From UBA4416 sp040389965 (lineage in GTDB: Bacteria > Bacteroidota > Bacteroidia > B-17B0 > Aurantibacillaceae), in assembly GCA_040389965.1 (NCBI GenBank), contig JAZJZF010000019.1, positions 1 through 64,000 of the forward strand: a stretch of 64,000 bases of DNA, read 5' to 3'. Each line of letters starts with the position of its first letter. Position 1 is the first letter of the stretch. Below the pieces are notes generated by a model. The model was not told the origin of the DNA, ran no database searches, and saw only the letters and a list, made by a program, of their open reading frames with translations. The position numbers and the translations under genes are program-made. Shown piece after piece: positions 35,302 to 44,670 of the stretch.

Positions 35302-37705
35302 TTAATTCCTCAACACTTTCCCACCATTGATGATACTATGTAAACGTTCCATGGTTTTTTTCTCGGTACATAGTTGAACAAAAGCTTCCCTTTCCAGATC
35401 CAGTAAATATTGTTCGGTTACCATCGTTGGTTGAGAAAGATCTCCACCGGCAATTACGTAACCTAATTTGTTTGAGATTTTTAAATCATGTTCGCTCATA
35501 TAATTTCCGCTATACATAGAGTTAGCACCAACATATACCAAGCCTAAAGCCTGATCGCCTAACACTTTAATATCTTTACGCGGTATAGGTTTTGTATAGC
35601 CTGCTTCAGCCATACGTAAGCATTCTGCTTTTGCTTCAGTCAGTTGTCTTGCTCTTGAGATTACTACTTTGTCAATTCCTTTTCTTAAAATTCCAAGATC
35701 AAAGGCCTCATGTGCAGAGGTAGAAACTTTAGCTTGTCCTATGGTTAAGAATTTTTCGCGGAAGGTATTTAGCTCCACATCGCCTTCGTGTAAAGAATCA
35801 GATAAACGTACAGCAAATTCTTTTGTTCCGCCACCTCCGGGAATTACACCAACACCAAACTCAACTAAGCCAATATACGATTCGGCGTGTGCCACTACTN
35901 NNNNNNNNNAGGCATATTTCGCAACCGCCGCCCAGGGTTAAATTATGAGGTGCCACTACTACCGGAATAGAGGAGTAACGGATGCGCATGGTTGTATTTT
36001 GAAATGTTTTTACTGCCATATTCAGCTCATCCCAATCCTGCTCAGCTGCCATCATAAAGATCATTCCCACATTTGCACCTGCCGAAAAATTAGCTCCTTC
36101 GTTGCTGATCACTAATCCTTTATAATCTTTTTCAGCAATGTCAATGGCTTTGTTAATGCCCGCTAATACTTCGCCTCCAATGGTATTCATTTTTGTATGG
36201 AATTCTACATTTAAAATACCATCCCCTAAATCAATAACGGTTACTCCACTGTTTTTCCAAACAGTTTTAGTTGGGCGAAGTGCTTCCAGTGAAATGAATT
36301 GTTCTGTACCCGGAATAATTTTGTAAGATTTAGAGGCAATGTCATAAAACATGCGTTTACCATCTTCAATTTTATAGAAAGACGTATTGCCTGCTTTTAA
36401 AAATTCGTAAACCCATGCATTTGGTTTCATATCGGCTGCTTCCATTAAAGCAACAGATTCTTTTACACCAATAGCGTCCCAGTATTCATATGGACCCAAG
36501 TCCCAGCCAAATCCGGCTTTCAGGGCATCATCAATTTTATATAATTCGTCTGCAATTTCAGGAATGCGGTTCGATACGTACTGAAATAAACCTGCAAAGG
36601 TAGCGCGGTAAAACTCACCTGCTTTATCTTTTCCGCTTACTAATACTTTAACGCGGTCTTTTAAATTTTCAATTGGTTTGGTTAGTTCTAGGGTTGCAAA
36701 TTTTACTTTTTGCTGTGGCTTGTATTCCAGTGTTTTTAAATCCAATACCAGAATTTCCGATTTACCGTCTTTCCCTTTTACTTTTTTGTAGAACCCTTGT
36801 CCTGTTTTATCTCCAAGCCATTTGTTCTCTACCATTTTTTTAAGGTACTCCGGTAAAACAAATAAAGCATTTGCTTCATCGTTAGGGACACCTTGTTTCA
36901 AGCCATTGGCCACATTTACCAGGGTATCCAAACCTACTACATCTCCGGTACGGAATGTTGCCGATTTAGGACGACCTAATACAGGACCTGTCAATTTATC
37001 AACTTCTTCAATGGTTAAACCCATTTTTTCTACAATGTGCAATAAGGCCATAATACCAAATACACCTACACGGTTAGCAATAAATGCCGGTGTGTCTTTT
37101 GCCAATACGGTTGTTTTTCCTAAAAACTTTTCACCGTATTCCATTAAAAAAGAAATGATCTCCGGTTTTGTATGTGGAGTAGGGATGATCTCCAGTAATC
37201 TTAAGTAGCGGGGAGGATTAAAGAAGTGCGTGCCGCAGAAATAATCTTTAAAATCTTCGCTTCTTCCTTCCGTTAATAAATGGATAGGAATGCCCGATGT
37301 ATTAGAAGTAATAAGGGTTCCCGGCTTACGAAATTTTTCTATCTGTTCGTATACTTTTTTCTTAATGTCCAGATTTTCGATTACTACTTCAATGGTCCAG
37401 TCGTAGTTAGCTATTTTAGACATATCATCTTCAAAGTTACCTGTGGTAATTCTTGAAGCGAATTCTTTTTTATAAATAGGAGAGGGATTCGATTTTAAAG
37501 CGAAGGTTAAAGCATCGTTTACAATACGATTTCTTACGACTTTCTTTTCGAGGGTAAGTCCTTTTGCTTTTTCAGCATCATTGGGTTCTTTTGGTAAAAT
37601 GTCTAACAATAGCACTTCGCAGCCAATATTTGCAAAGTGGCATGCAATACGGCTCCCCATAACACCTGAGCCTAACACGGCAACTTTTTGAATGGATCGT
37701 TTCAT
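35302..37705 (-). CDS. fadN: 3-hydroxyacyl-CoA dehydrogenase/enoyl-CoA hydratase, FadN type, interrupted by an assembly gap
   Basis: One gene of about 800 codons split by ten N at 35900-35909. The N-terminal half is the NAD-dependent 3-hydroxyacyl-CoA dehydrogenase: GSGVMG (12-17) and catalytic His160 in FCGTHFFNPPRYL. The C-terminal half is the hydratase/crotonase domain: ISNEGANFSAGANVGM, LGGGCEIC, then after the gap VVAHAESYIGLVEFGVGVIPGGGG. This order (dehydrogenase first) is that of Bacillus FadN and opposite to E. coli FadB. From the family the hidden part should be about four residues; a 12-nt gap would restore one frame. It catalyses the hydration and second oxidation of beta-oxidation. 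It starts 21 bp after marR. Confidence 0.92.
35900..35909. other. Assembly gap (10 N)
   Basis: Ten N inside fadN, within the crotonase motif between GGGCEIC and VVAHAE. The frames on each side require a true gap of 12 nt (or another length equal to 0 modulo 3). Confidence 0.95.
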
Positions 37706-37726
37706 ATGAATCTGGTTAATTGGTTT

Positions 37727-38176
37727 TTATTGTTTAATTAATTTATTTCTTTGCTCTGCAAGCTGTATGATCTCATCAATGGTTTTAAAAAAATCAGTAA
37801 TTTTTTCTTTACCTATTTTTATTTCCACCATGTGGTTAAAATTCCGCACTGTATTTTTGGCGAGTTCTTTTTGATTGATGCCCTTTTTAGTTAAGACGAT
37901 CTTTATTTTTCTTTTGTCAACTTTATCAGGAACACGCTGAATCATTTTTTTTTCTTCCAGCGATTGAATAATACGCGACAATGAAGTACTTTCCATACCT
38001 AATGCCGGAGCAATGTCTGAGGCGTAAGATCCTTCATGACTATCTACGTTTAATAAAAAATGTGCCATGGCAATAGTTGCATCATGTAAAATCGCTTCCG
38101 CATTATACATACGGCTTACAGTTTGCCAGGCTGTCTTTAATTTTGAATCTATTGTTTCGGTATGCTTTCTGCTCAT
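37727..38176 (-). CDS. MarR family transcriptional regulator
   Basis: A 149-residue winged-helix protein. The DNA-binding part is visible in YASDIAPALGMESTSLSRIIQSL (recognition helix) and KKMIQRVPDKVDKRKIKIVLT (the wing with the D-x-R motif of MarR proteins). Members are dimeric and often act as ligand-released repressors; in fatty-acid operons acyl-CoA is a likely ligand, though unproven here. It sits between the acyl-CoA synthetase and fadN. A long perfect palindrome starts 22 bp before its ATG over the promoter, which suggests autoregulation. Confidence 0.9.
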   Translation of the reverse strand: MSRKHTETIDSKLKTAWQTVSRMYNAEAILHDATIAMAHFLLNVDSHEGSYASDIAPALGMESTSLSRIIQSLEEKKMIQRVPDKVDKRKIKIVLTKKGINQKELAKNTVRNFNHMVEIKIGKEKITDFFKTIDEIIQLAEQRNKLIKQ

Positions 38177-38184
38177 TCGTATAA

Positions 38185-38192
38185 CAAATATA
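38185..38192 (-). promoter_or_regulatory. Candidate -7 box of the marR-fadN promoter
   Basis: On the minus strand this reads TATATTTG, ending 8 nt before the marR ATG, so transcription would start almost at the start codon. The -33 zone is covered by the palindrome at 38198-38223. Confidence 0.45.
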
Positions 38193-38197
38193 TTAAT

Positions 38198-38223
38198 TAT
38201 TTATTATGCATGCATAATAAATA
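38198..38223. promoter_or_regulatory. Perfect 26-bp palindrome, probable MarR operator
   Basis: A perfect palindrome of 26 bp with core TTATGCATGCATAA (38204-38217). It lies directly upstream of the marR -7 box, so a bound regulator would block polymerase. The same 14-bp core recurs at 40053-40066. Confidence 0.7.
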
Positions 38224-38238
38224 TCATTTTAAATTATG

Positions 38239-40014
38239 TTAATTCTCTTTATAGATTCGGGCATATGCTTCTTTATTGGCTTCCATGATCACTTTTCGCT
38301 TAAGAGAGAGCTTAGGTGTCATTTCGCCATGTTCGATGCTCCATTCTTTAGGCAGTAATTCTATTTTTTTGATCTTTTCGTACTGCGCAAGGTTAGCGTT
38401 GGCAAGTTCCACTTCGCGCATAATTCTGTCATGTACCTCTTTGTTCTTAACGATCTCTTCGTTAGAGGTATAGGTTATTTTATGCCTTGCACACCAATCT
38501 TTAAGGTAAGAGAAGCTTGGAACAACAAAGGCGGCAGGGAATTTTTCGTTTTCGCCAATGACCATTACCTGCTCAATAAAATGACTTTCTTTTAATTTAT
38601 TTTCAGTGATTTGTGGTGTAATGTATTTACCGCCCGATGTTTTGAACATCTCTTTTTTACGGTCAGTGATCTTTAAAAATCTACCGTCTTCTAAAACACC
38701 AATATCACCGGTATGGAACCAACCATCTTTATCAATAGCTTCTGCTGTTAACTCCGGTTGCTTGTAATAGCCCAGCATGATATTTGGTCCTTTAACAAGG
38801 ATTTCTCCGTCTTCCCCAAATTTTACTTTTACATTATAAATAACGGGGCCAACGGTACCAATCTTAATATTTTTATCATCGTAATTATTTACGGCAACCA
38901 CGGGCGAAGTTTCCGTTAAACCGTATCCTTCGAGCACTTTAATTTTTGCCGCGTGAAAAACCCTTGCCAGTCTTGGTTGTAAGGCCGATCCTCCTGAAAC
39001 GATTCCTACAATATTACCACCCAATGCTTCGCGCCATTTTACAAATACCAGTTTATTAGCAAGCGCTAATTGTTTTTCGTAGAACCAGCCGTTTTCGCCA
39101 TGTTGTTTATATTTTAAGCCCAGGTTAAGTGCCCAAAAGAACATCATTTTTTTAATACCGGTTAAATTAGAACCAGTGCTTACAATTTTATCATATACTT
39201 TTTCGAGTAAACGTGGCACTGTTACAAACATATGCGGTTTTACATCTTTCAAATCTGCTGCAATCGTATCAAGGCTTTCGGCATAATATACCGACATACC
39301 ACGACTGATATATAAATAAGACAACATACGCTCATATACGTGATTTAAGGGCAGGAAGCTCAGTGCCCGCCAATCTTGCTGAAACGGACACAAATCTTTA
39401 GTGCCTTCCACGTTGCTGATAAAATTATAATGTGAAAGCATGACACCTTTTGGGTTTCCGGTAGTACCGGAAGTATAAATAAGTGTAGCGAGGTCTTTTG
39501 GTTTGATGCCAGCCTTGATCTCTTCCAATTGTTTTTCCTGTGGTTTTGCTTTTCCTATTTCTATCAGGTCTTTTACAGAGCGAATGCCATTTACAGGATC
39601 AATGCAGAAAATTTCTTTAATAGAAGAACCGGTTGAACAGGCTTTTACTTTTTTATAAACGTCTTCGTTGGATACAAAGAAATATTGTATGTCGGCATCA
39701 GCAATAATGTGTGTTAAATCATGCTCGCTAATGGTTGGATACAAAGGCGTATTAATACTACCGGTTTGCAGACAGGCATAATCAATAAAATTCCATTCGG
39801 GTCGGTTGTTTGCAATAAGGCCTATTTTATCTCCCGGTTTAATGCCAATATCCAGGAATGCATAACTTAAGTTGTTAACGATTTCAATATATTCTTTAGT
39901 GCCGTATTTTCTCCATTTACCATGTTCCTTTGCTGCGAGGGCATCTTCTTTTAAAGGCATTGTCTGAAGATTGTGTAAAAGGTCGAACAATCTTAAATTT
40001 TCCATTGATTCCAT
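38239..40014 (-). CDS. Long-chain fatty acid-CoA ligase (AMP-forming)
   Basis: A 591-residue acyl-CoA synthetase that activates long-chain fatty acids with ATP and CoA before beta-oxidation. Visible motifs are LIYTSGTTGNPKGVMLSH (ATP/AMP site), EGYGLTETSPVVAV and WFHTGDIGVLEDGRFLKITD, with ITDRKKEMFKTSGGKYI in the hinge and C-terminal region. I chose the ATG at 40014 (MESMENLRLFD) over a TTG at 40038; an ATG at 40005 is possible. It is the first gene of the minus-strand cluster and its leader holds the second palindrome, 38 bp before the ATG. Confidence 0.92.
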   Translation of the reverse strand: MESMENLRLFDLLHNLQTMPLKEDALAAKEHGKWRKYGTKEYIEIVNNLSYAFLDIGIKPGDKIGLIANNRPEWNFIDYACLQTGSINTPLYPTISEHDLTHIIADADIQYFFVSNEDVYKKVKACSTGSSIKEIFCIDPVNGIRSVKDLIEIGKAKPQEKQLEEIKAGIKPKDLATLIYTSGTTGNPKGVMLSHYNFISNVEGTKDLCPFQQDWRALSFLPLNHVYERMLSYLYISRGMSVYYAESLDTIAADLKDVKPHMFVTVPRLLEKVYDKIVSTGSNLTGIKKMMFFWALNLGLKYKQHGENGWFYEKQLALANKLVFVKWREALGGNIVGIVSGGSALQPRLARVFHAAKIKVLEGYGLTETSPVVAVNNYDDKNIKIGTVGPVIYNVKVKFGEDGEILVKGPNIMLGYYKQPELTAEAIDKDGWFHTGDIGVLEDGRFLKITDRKKEMFKTSGGKYITPQITENKLKESHFIEQVMVIGENEKFPAAFVVPSFSYLKDWCARHKITYTSNEEIVKNKEVHDRIMREVELANANLAQYEKIKKIELLPKEWSIEHGEMTPKLSLKRKVIMEANKEAYARIYKEN

Positions 40015-40052
40015 GATCTTATTTTTTTTATGAAACAATTAATTAAAAACTC

Positions 40053-40066
40053 TTATGCATGCATAA
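40053..40066. promoter_or_regulatory. Second copy of the MarR-type palindrome, in the divergent promoter region
   Basis: TTATGCATGCATAA, a perfect 14-bp palindrome identical to the core at 38204-38217. It lies between the acyl-CoA ligase gene (minus) and the nitronate monooxygenase-like gene (plus), and just upstream of the plus-strand -7 box, so one site could control both directions. Confidence 0.65.
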
Positions 40067-40074
40067 AAATAACA

Positions 40075-40082
40075 TATATTTG
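40075..40082 (+). promoter_or_regulatory. Candidate -7 box for the nitronate monooxygenase-like gene
   Basis: TATATTTG matches TAnnTTTG and would start transcription about 53 nt before the ATG at 40142. The palindrome at 40053-40066 covers its upstream half. Confidence 0.45.
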
Positions 40083-40141
40083 TATTAAAGCAAAGAAAAG
40101 TGCATTAATTTTCATTTTATTATAAAATAAATTTAAAGGTT

Positions 40142-41143
40142 ATGACAACAGCTAATTCATTACTTCCCTTATTAAATATCGAATTCCCTCTTATTATGGC
40201 ACCCATGTTTCTGGTAAGTAATGCCGACATGATAAAAGCTGGTTTGGATTCAGGAATCATGGCAACCTTTCCAACGCTTAATTACCGTAAAGAAGGTGAA
40301 CTGGCGGCAGTGCTGGATCAGATCAATAGGTTTAAAGCAGGATCCAAGGGAAGCTATGGTGTTAACCTGATTGTGCAGCAATCGAACCCGCTTTATAAAA
40401 AGCATTTAGCGATCTGTGTAGAAAAAAAAGTTCCTTTTTATATTACCTCTCTGGGGAACCCGAAAGAAGTGATTGAAGCTGCACATACTTATGGAGCAAA
40501 AGTGTTTTGTGATGTTACCAATGTTACCCACGCGCAAAAATGTTTCGATAGCGGTTGCGACGGTTTTATTGCCGTAGGGCAGGGAGCAGGCGGGCATGCG
40601 GGGCCACATCCTTTACATATATTGATTCCTGCACTCAGGAAACACTTTCCGGGTAAACCTGTTGTGGCGGCCGGCGGTATTGTGTCGGGAGAGGGATTAT
40701 TATCGGTAAGGGTATTGGGTGCAGAAGGCGTATCGGTAGGAACCCGTTTTATTGTGAGTAAAGAGTGCAAGGTAAATGCCGAATACAAACAGGCTATTAT
40801 AAACGCAGGGATGGATGATATTGTGATGACTACCAAATTATCGGGAACACCTTGCACGATCATTGATACGCCTGAAGCAAAAAAAATGGGCTATACCCAA
40901 TCCTGGTTCGAACGCTTTATGAGCAATAATCCCCGTACCAAAAAATGGTTTAAAATGTTTGTACAAGTGCGCGGTATGAAAAAACTGGAGCAATCGGTAC
41001 TTCCTAATAATTATAACCGGCTGTGGTGTGCCGGAAAATCTTCGGAGCTCATTACCAGCGAATTTAGTTGTAAAGACATTATTGACCATCTGAAAGCAGA
41101 GTACGTGCAAGCGCTGGCAGAGGTGAAATTGTTGGAGATATAA
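40142..41143 (+). CDS. Nitronate monooxygenase family FMN oxidoreductase
   Basis: A 333-residue TIM-barrel flavoprotein of the 2-nitropropane dioxygenase/nitronate monooxygenase family. Family features are PLIMAPMFLVSNADMIKAGL at the start, YGVNLIVQQSNP, GCDGFIAVGQGAGGHAGPHP (FMN phosphate and active-site region), PVVAAGGIVSGEGL and GAEGVSVGTRFI. Some members act on nitronates; others, such as FabK-type enzymes, act on enoyl thioesters. Being divergent from the acyl-CoA ligase with a shared palindrome, it may have a fatty-acid-related role here, but this is inferred. Confidence 0.88.
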   Translation: MTTANSLLPLLNIEFPLIMAPMFLVSNADMIKAGLDSGIMATFPTLNYRKEGELAAVLDQINRFKAGSKGSYGVNLIVQQSNPLYKKHLAICVEKKVPFYITSLGNPKEVIEAAHTYGAKVFCDVTNVTHAQKCFDSGCDGFIAVGQGAGGHAGPHPLHILIPALRKHFPGKPVVAAGGIVSGEGLLSVRVLGAEGVSVGTRFIVSKECKVNAEYKQAIINAGMDDIVMTTKLSGTPCTIIDTPEAKKMGYTQSWFERFMSNNPRTKKWFKMFVQVRGMKKLEQSVLPNNYNRLWCAGKSSELITSEFSCKDIIDHLKAEYVQALAEVKLLEI

Positions 41144-41176
41144 CTCTCTCATCCAGATCAGCTCAAATCGTTTACA

Positions 41177-42298
41177 TTAATAACCGCGGTCTCTTTCTAA
41201 TCTGGCTTGTGTTTTTTTCGCTTCTTCCAGCCTTATTCTTTCTTCCTCCTCCTCCTGTTCTTCTTTTTCCCTTTCTTTTCTATTGCTACGTTGTATGCTT
41301 AATATAATTATACAGGCAATTACACAGAAAGCACAGAAGATGCCGTATACCATTCCGGGGATAATGCCCCGACCTTTTGTAGGAGTTTCCCAAAGTAATT
41401 GCCCCGACAGGAGATTATAAGCGCTTATTTTGCCACCCTGAAAAGCCAGGAAATGGTCGTTTATTTCTTCTACTAAATGACGTGAGTCCTCATCGTTAAC
41501 GAATGTCGAACCCGGTTTCTCCCATACAATGCTGCCTGTTGAATCCACCAGAGCAAATGTATAATCACCTTTCAGTTTTTTACGGAAACTAATCAATGCT
41601 TTTGTCCCATCAGCGCTTGTGATGATTTGTCCGGATCCATCTCTCAAGCCAATATCTTCGTCATTATTTTCATTATTTAAAATGAATTCAAGATCGAGAA
41701 AATCGTCTTTACTTGCGTGGTTTTTATATAGGATATTACTTCTTGATCCTGAAGAAGCAGCTATATCCCAGCGTTTTGTAAAATTAGCTATTCGTTTTTG
41801 TGGTACCGATTGTTTGATCTGTTCGATCTTGTTTTCATCGAAATGTTCCTCGCGCCCGTCATCATAAGTTATGGTAATGGTAGAGTGGTTATAACTATAA
41901 GTACTTCCTTTACCTTTAATATTTGGAAATAGATCTGTAAGATTTTCCTCCGTTAAAATAACCTTTCCTGTATTAAGGTCGTATAGAGTCAGCCCTTTCT
42001 CCTCATTTTTGGTCCATACATAACCATGAGTGACTTTAAATAAAGTGCCGGCTATGTCTATGTTATAGTGTTTGCCGTTTTCCGGATCCACTATATGAAC
42101 GGGGCCGTAATAATAGTAACTCCTTGTTCTACGACGGTGAACAGTCATTTCAATAACAGCATATTTATTTTTGCCGTCTGCCTGAAAGGCAGCAACAGAA
42201 AGACTTGTGGGTAGTTCCTCTGTAATAAAAGGGGTAAGGTCAAAAATATAAAGTAGTGTTGGTATGAGCGCAATAAGAATTAATCCTAATTTTTTCAT
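41177..42298 (-). CDS. Hypothetical membrane-anchored protein with charged coiled-coil tail
   Basis: A 373-residue protein. It has an N-terminal hydrophobic segment (LGLILIALIPTLLYIF), then about 290 residues that look like beta-propeller blades (HIVDPENGKHYNI, TLYDLNTGKVIL, AYNLLSGQLLWETP resemble PQQ/WD-type repeats). A second membrane segment follows (GMVYGIFCAFCVIACIIIL) and then a strongly charged Glu/Lys/Arg tail likely to form a helix. So the propeller is probably outside the cytoplasm and the tail inside. No enzyme motif is seen and the function is unknown. It ends 33 bp from the convergent gene on the plus strand. Confidence 0.72.
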   Translation of the reverse strand: MKKLGLILIALIPTLLYIFDLTPFITEELPTSLSVAAFQADGKNKYAVIEMTVHRRRTRSYYYYGPVHIVDPENGKHYNIDIAGTLFKVTHGYVWTKNEEKGLTLYDLNTGKVILTEENLTDLFPNIKGKGSTYSYNHSTITITYDDGREEHFDENKIEQIKQSVPQKRIANFTKRWDIAASSGSRSNILYKNHASKDDFLDLEFILNNENNDEDIGLRDGSGQIITSADGTKALISFRKKLKGDYTFALVDSTGSIVWEKPGSTFVNDEDSRHLVEEINDHFLAFQGGKISAYNLLSGQLLWETPTKGRGIIPGMVYGIFCAFCVIACIIILSIQRSNRKEREKEEQEEEEERIRLEEAKKTQARLERDRGY

Positions 42299-42527
42299 AG
42301 AGTTTACTGTTTAGTGTTATTGACGATCATAAAGAAAACAACTGTTTTCATGGGGTTATAATTGTTGGACATTAATTTAAACCGGAAGAGAGTGCGAAGG
42401 GCTTATATAAATGTAATCTTAATATTGTAAAATGGCTTCATTTTCATAATTTAATTTCGGCACTTAAAACAGCATTTTCTCAAAAGGATTTGTAATTTAG
42501 TAACGCAATAGACCATCCTGTTGCATA

Positions 42528-42962
42528 ATGACTATGACTCCAAAACGTATCCGCTTAATTACTTTATTGACAAGCATTCTGCTATTTATTATTTCCTTAA
42601 CTCAAAAATGTTATTGCACCTCGGCTGGTGGCTGCGGCGATTCGCTGGCGGTTTTTTTAACGGGAATTCTTGGTATGCTGTATGGAGGTGCTGCGCTTAC
42701 CTGGCTGGCAAATCCTGTATTGTTTACTTCGTGGATTGCTGTAAAAATAGGACCGAAGGTTTCTTTGATCGCGAGCTTATGCTCTCTTTTAATCTCTTTA
42801 TCTTTTCTGCTGTTTAGAAGCATCATCGATAATGAAGCAGGACATTATAGTGCCATTGTTGGTTACCAGGCGGGGTATTGGTTGTGGACAGCGAGTTCCT
42901 TGGTAATGTTTGCAGGAAATATGGCCTTAAGAACTCTTGATAAAAAGAAAGCCTCTGTTTAA
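42528..42962 (+). CDS. Small polytopic membrane protein, unknown function
   Basis: A 144-residue protein with about four membrane helices: ITLLTSILLFIISLT, FLTGILGMLYGGAALTWL, VSLIASLCSLLISLSFLLF and YWLWTASSLVMFAGNMAL. A short loop (KCYCTSAGGCG) has three Cys and could be disulfide-bonded outside. I do not recognise a family. Its stop overlaps the end of the convergent response-regulator gene by 4 bp. Confidence 0.65.
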   Translation: MTMTPKRIRLITLLTSILLFIISLTQKCYCTSAGGCGDSLAVFLTGILGMLYGGAALTWLANPVLFTSWIAVKIGPKVSLIASLCSLLISLSFLLFRSIIDNEAGHYSAIVGYQAGYWLWTASSLVMFAGNMALRTLDKKKASV

Positions 42963-43600
42963 ACCCTTATCAGTTCATGCTTAATAGCATATTTAACAAG
43001 GCTTGCAATGTTGTGGCATTTGGTTTTGCTATAAATATTGCTGCGATGAAAATCAACAGTATTCACAGAAATGTGTAGGTCATCGGCAATATGCTTATTT
43101 GTTTTTCCCTCACAAATTTCCTTGAGTACTACCAGTTCTTTTGTAGTCAGAGATTGCTCGTTAAAAAATGACGGACCCATTCTCACACTGGCCAATAATG
43201 CCATCGACAGTTCTTTATTAAAATAGGTGCCGTCTTTATACACTGTGCGTATGGCTTCAAATAAAGTTTCAATTTCTACATTTTTATTTAAGTAGCCATT
43301 GGCACCGTTTGCCATGTATTCGTTCATTAAGCCGGGTTCCTGGTGCAGGCTTAGCATAATAACTTTGATATGCGGAAAGCGTTTTTTAATAATTTCCAGA
43401 GTTTGCTTACCATTCATAAGTGGCATATCGATGTCGAGTAATACTAACTGCGGTTCATCGGCTTTTATGAGGTCAAGCAATTCGCGGCCGTTAGAGGCGT
43501 GCCCGATTACTGTAAAGTCAGTTTCAGAGTCAATAGCAGAGGCAAAGGCTTCCCTTACCAGAGTATGGTCTTCGGCTAACATGATTTTAATTTGTTCCAT
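42959..43600 (-). CDS. NarL/FixJ-type response regulator
   Basis: A 213-residue two-domain regulator. The receiver domain has the acidic pair around D11, the phosphoacceptor Asp56 in VLLDIDMP, and a conserved Lys near residue 106 (GYLNKNVE). The C-terminal LuxR-type helix-turn-helix is LTTKELVVLKEICEGKTNKH followed by IADDLHISVNTVDFHRSNIY. Phosphorylation by a histidine kinase would control DNA binding; no kinase is encoded nearby, so the partner is elsewhere. Transcribed alone from the minus strand. Confidence 0.92.
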   Translation of the reverse strand: MEQIKIMLAEDHTLVREAFASAIDSETDFTVIGHASNGRELLDLIKADEPQLVLLDIDMPLMNGKQTLEIIKKRFPHIKVIMLSLHQEPGLMNEYMANGANGYLNKNVEIETLFEAIRTVYKDGTYFNKELSMALLASVRMGPSFFNEQSLTTKELVVLKEICEGKTNKHIADDLHISVNTVDFHRSNIYSKTKCHNIASLVKYAIKHELIRV

Positions 43601-43894
43601 TAGGTTTACTGTATTTTAAAAAATGGGCGACTGTATTTTTAGCTATATAAATATATTGTTTTTTAGAGAAATAAATAGTGCGGAATACCGCATTATCTTA
43701 AAAGAGCGCAGTTTTTGCGCCTGTGCAAATACCTAAAAATACCTATCTAAATACAGGGGTGTATTTTGAAAATAAAACATAGTCTGCTAATTATTAGCCT
43801 GTTATATTTTTGAATGGATTTTAACAAGCCTTAAGGAAAAATTAAGGGCAGGTTTATTGTGATAGCTTTAAAGAAAATTCTTACCCCCGGAATA

Positions 43895-44662
43895 ATGAGG
43901 AAATATTATTATCATGATGGATCCGATCAGAAAGGTCCATTTACAATTGAAGAATTAAAAACTGAAAAATTAGTATTAGATACACCAATTTGGTATGAGG
44001 GTTTGTCTGAATGGACCAAAGCTTCAGTTGTAACAGAATTAGAATCTTTATTTAAAATTTCGTCGCCCCCACCGTTTAAATTAAATGAAGAAAAAAATAC
44101 ATCTTCACTCCCACCACCTTTTATAAATGAAGGCACTTCTGAGAACAATGAAGAACAGCCTTCAATAAGAAATGCAATAGAAATTGATTCCCCAGATTCT
44201 TCGGGATCTAAAAAATATGCTGGAGTAATATGGACATTGTCAATTATTGGAGTAATAATTATTGGTGTTGTGTTGTTTATAGCTGCAAATCCTAAAATAG
44301 GTTCATCAATAGGAAATACGAGTGTAGAATCTTATCAAGAAAAAGTAATGACAGTTGAAGAAATAGAAAAGGCAGATCCTGCAAAATTTCTAAATGCTTC
44401 AGGAACTTATAATGAAACTTTTTTCGGTGATAAAGTCAAAGTGCATGGAAAAATAGAGAATATGGCTACAGTTGCTAGTTATAAGGATGTGGTAGTAGAA
44501 ATTGTTTTTTATTCAGCAACAGATACCGAATTAAAACGAGAGCAATATGTTATTTATGATTTTTTTCCTGCACATCAATCGAAACCATTCGAGCTAAAAA
44601 TAGCCAAACCTAAAGCTTGTAAAAAGCTAGGTTGGGAGGCTGTTAGCGCAACACCTAATTAA
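43895..44662 (+). CDS. GYF_2 (DUF4339) domain membrane protein
   Basis: A 255-residue protein. The N-terminus (MRKYYYHDGSDQKGPFTIEE, then IWYEGLSEWTKA) is a GYF_2 domain, a small fold that usually binds proline-rich peptides. A Pro-rich, acidic linker follows, then one membrane helix (WTLSIIGVIIIGVVLFIA, about residues 122-139) and a C-terminal beta domain (DKVKVHGKIENMA, VVVEIVFYSATDTELKREQY) that resembles outer-face FxLYD-like modules. I start at the ATG at 43895 because it opens the GYF domain; an upstream GTG at 43859 is less likely. Function unknown. Confidence 0.78.
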   Translation: MRKYYYHDGSDQKGPFTIEELKTEKLVLDTPIWYEGLSEWTKASVVTELESLFKISSPPPFKLNEEKNTSSLPPPFINEGTSENNEEQPSIRNAIEIDSPDSSGSKKYAGVIWTLSIIGVIIIGVVLFIAANPKIGSSIGNTSVESYQEKVMTVEEIEKADPAKFLNASGTYNETFFGDKVKVHGKIENMATVASYKDVVVEIVFYSATDTELKREQYVIYDFFPAHQSKPFELKIAKPKACKKLGWEAVSATPN

Positions 44663-44670
44663 TACTTAAT

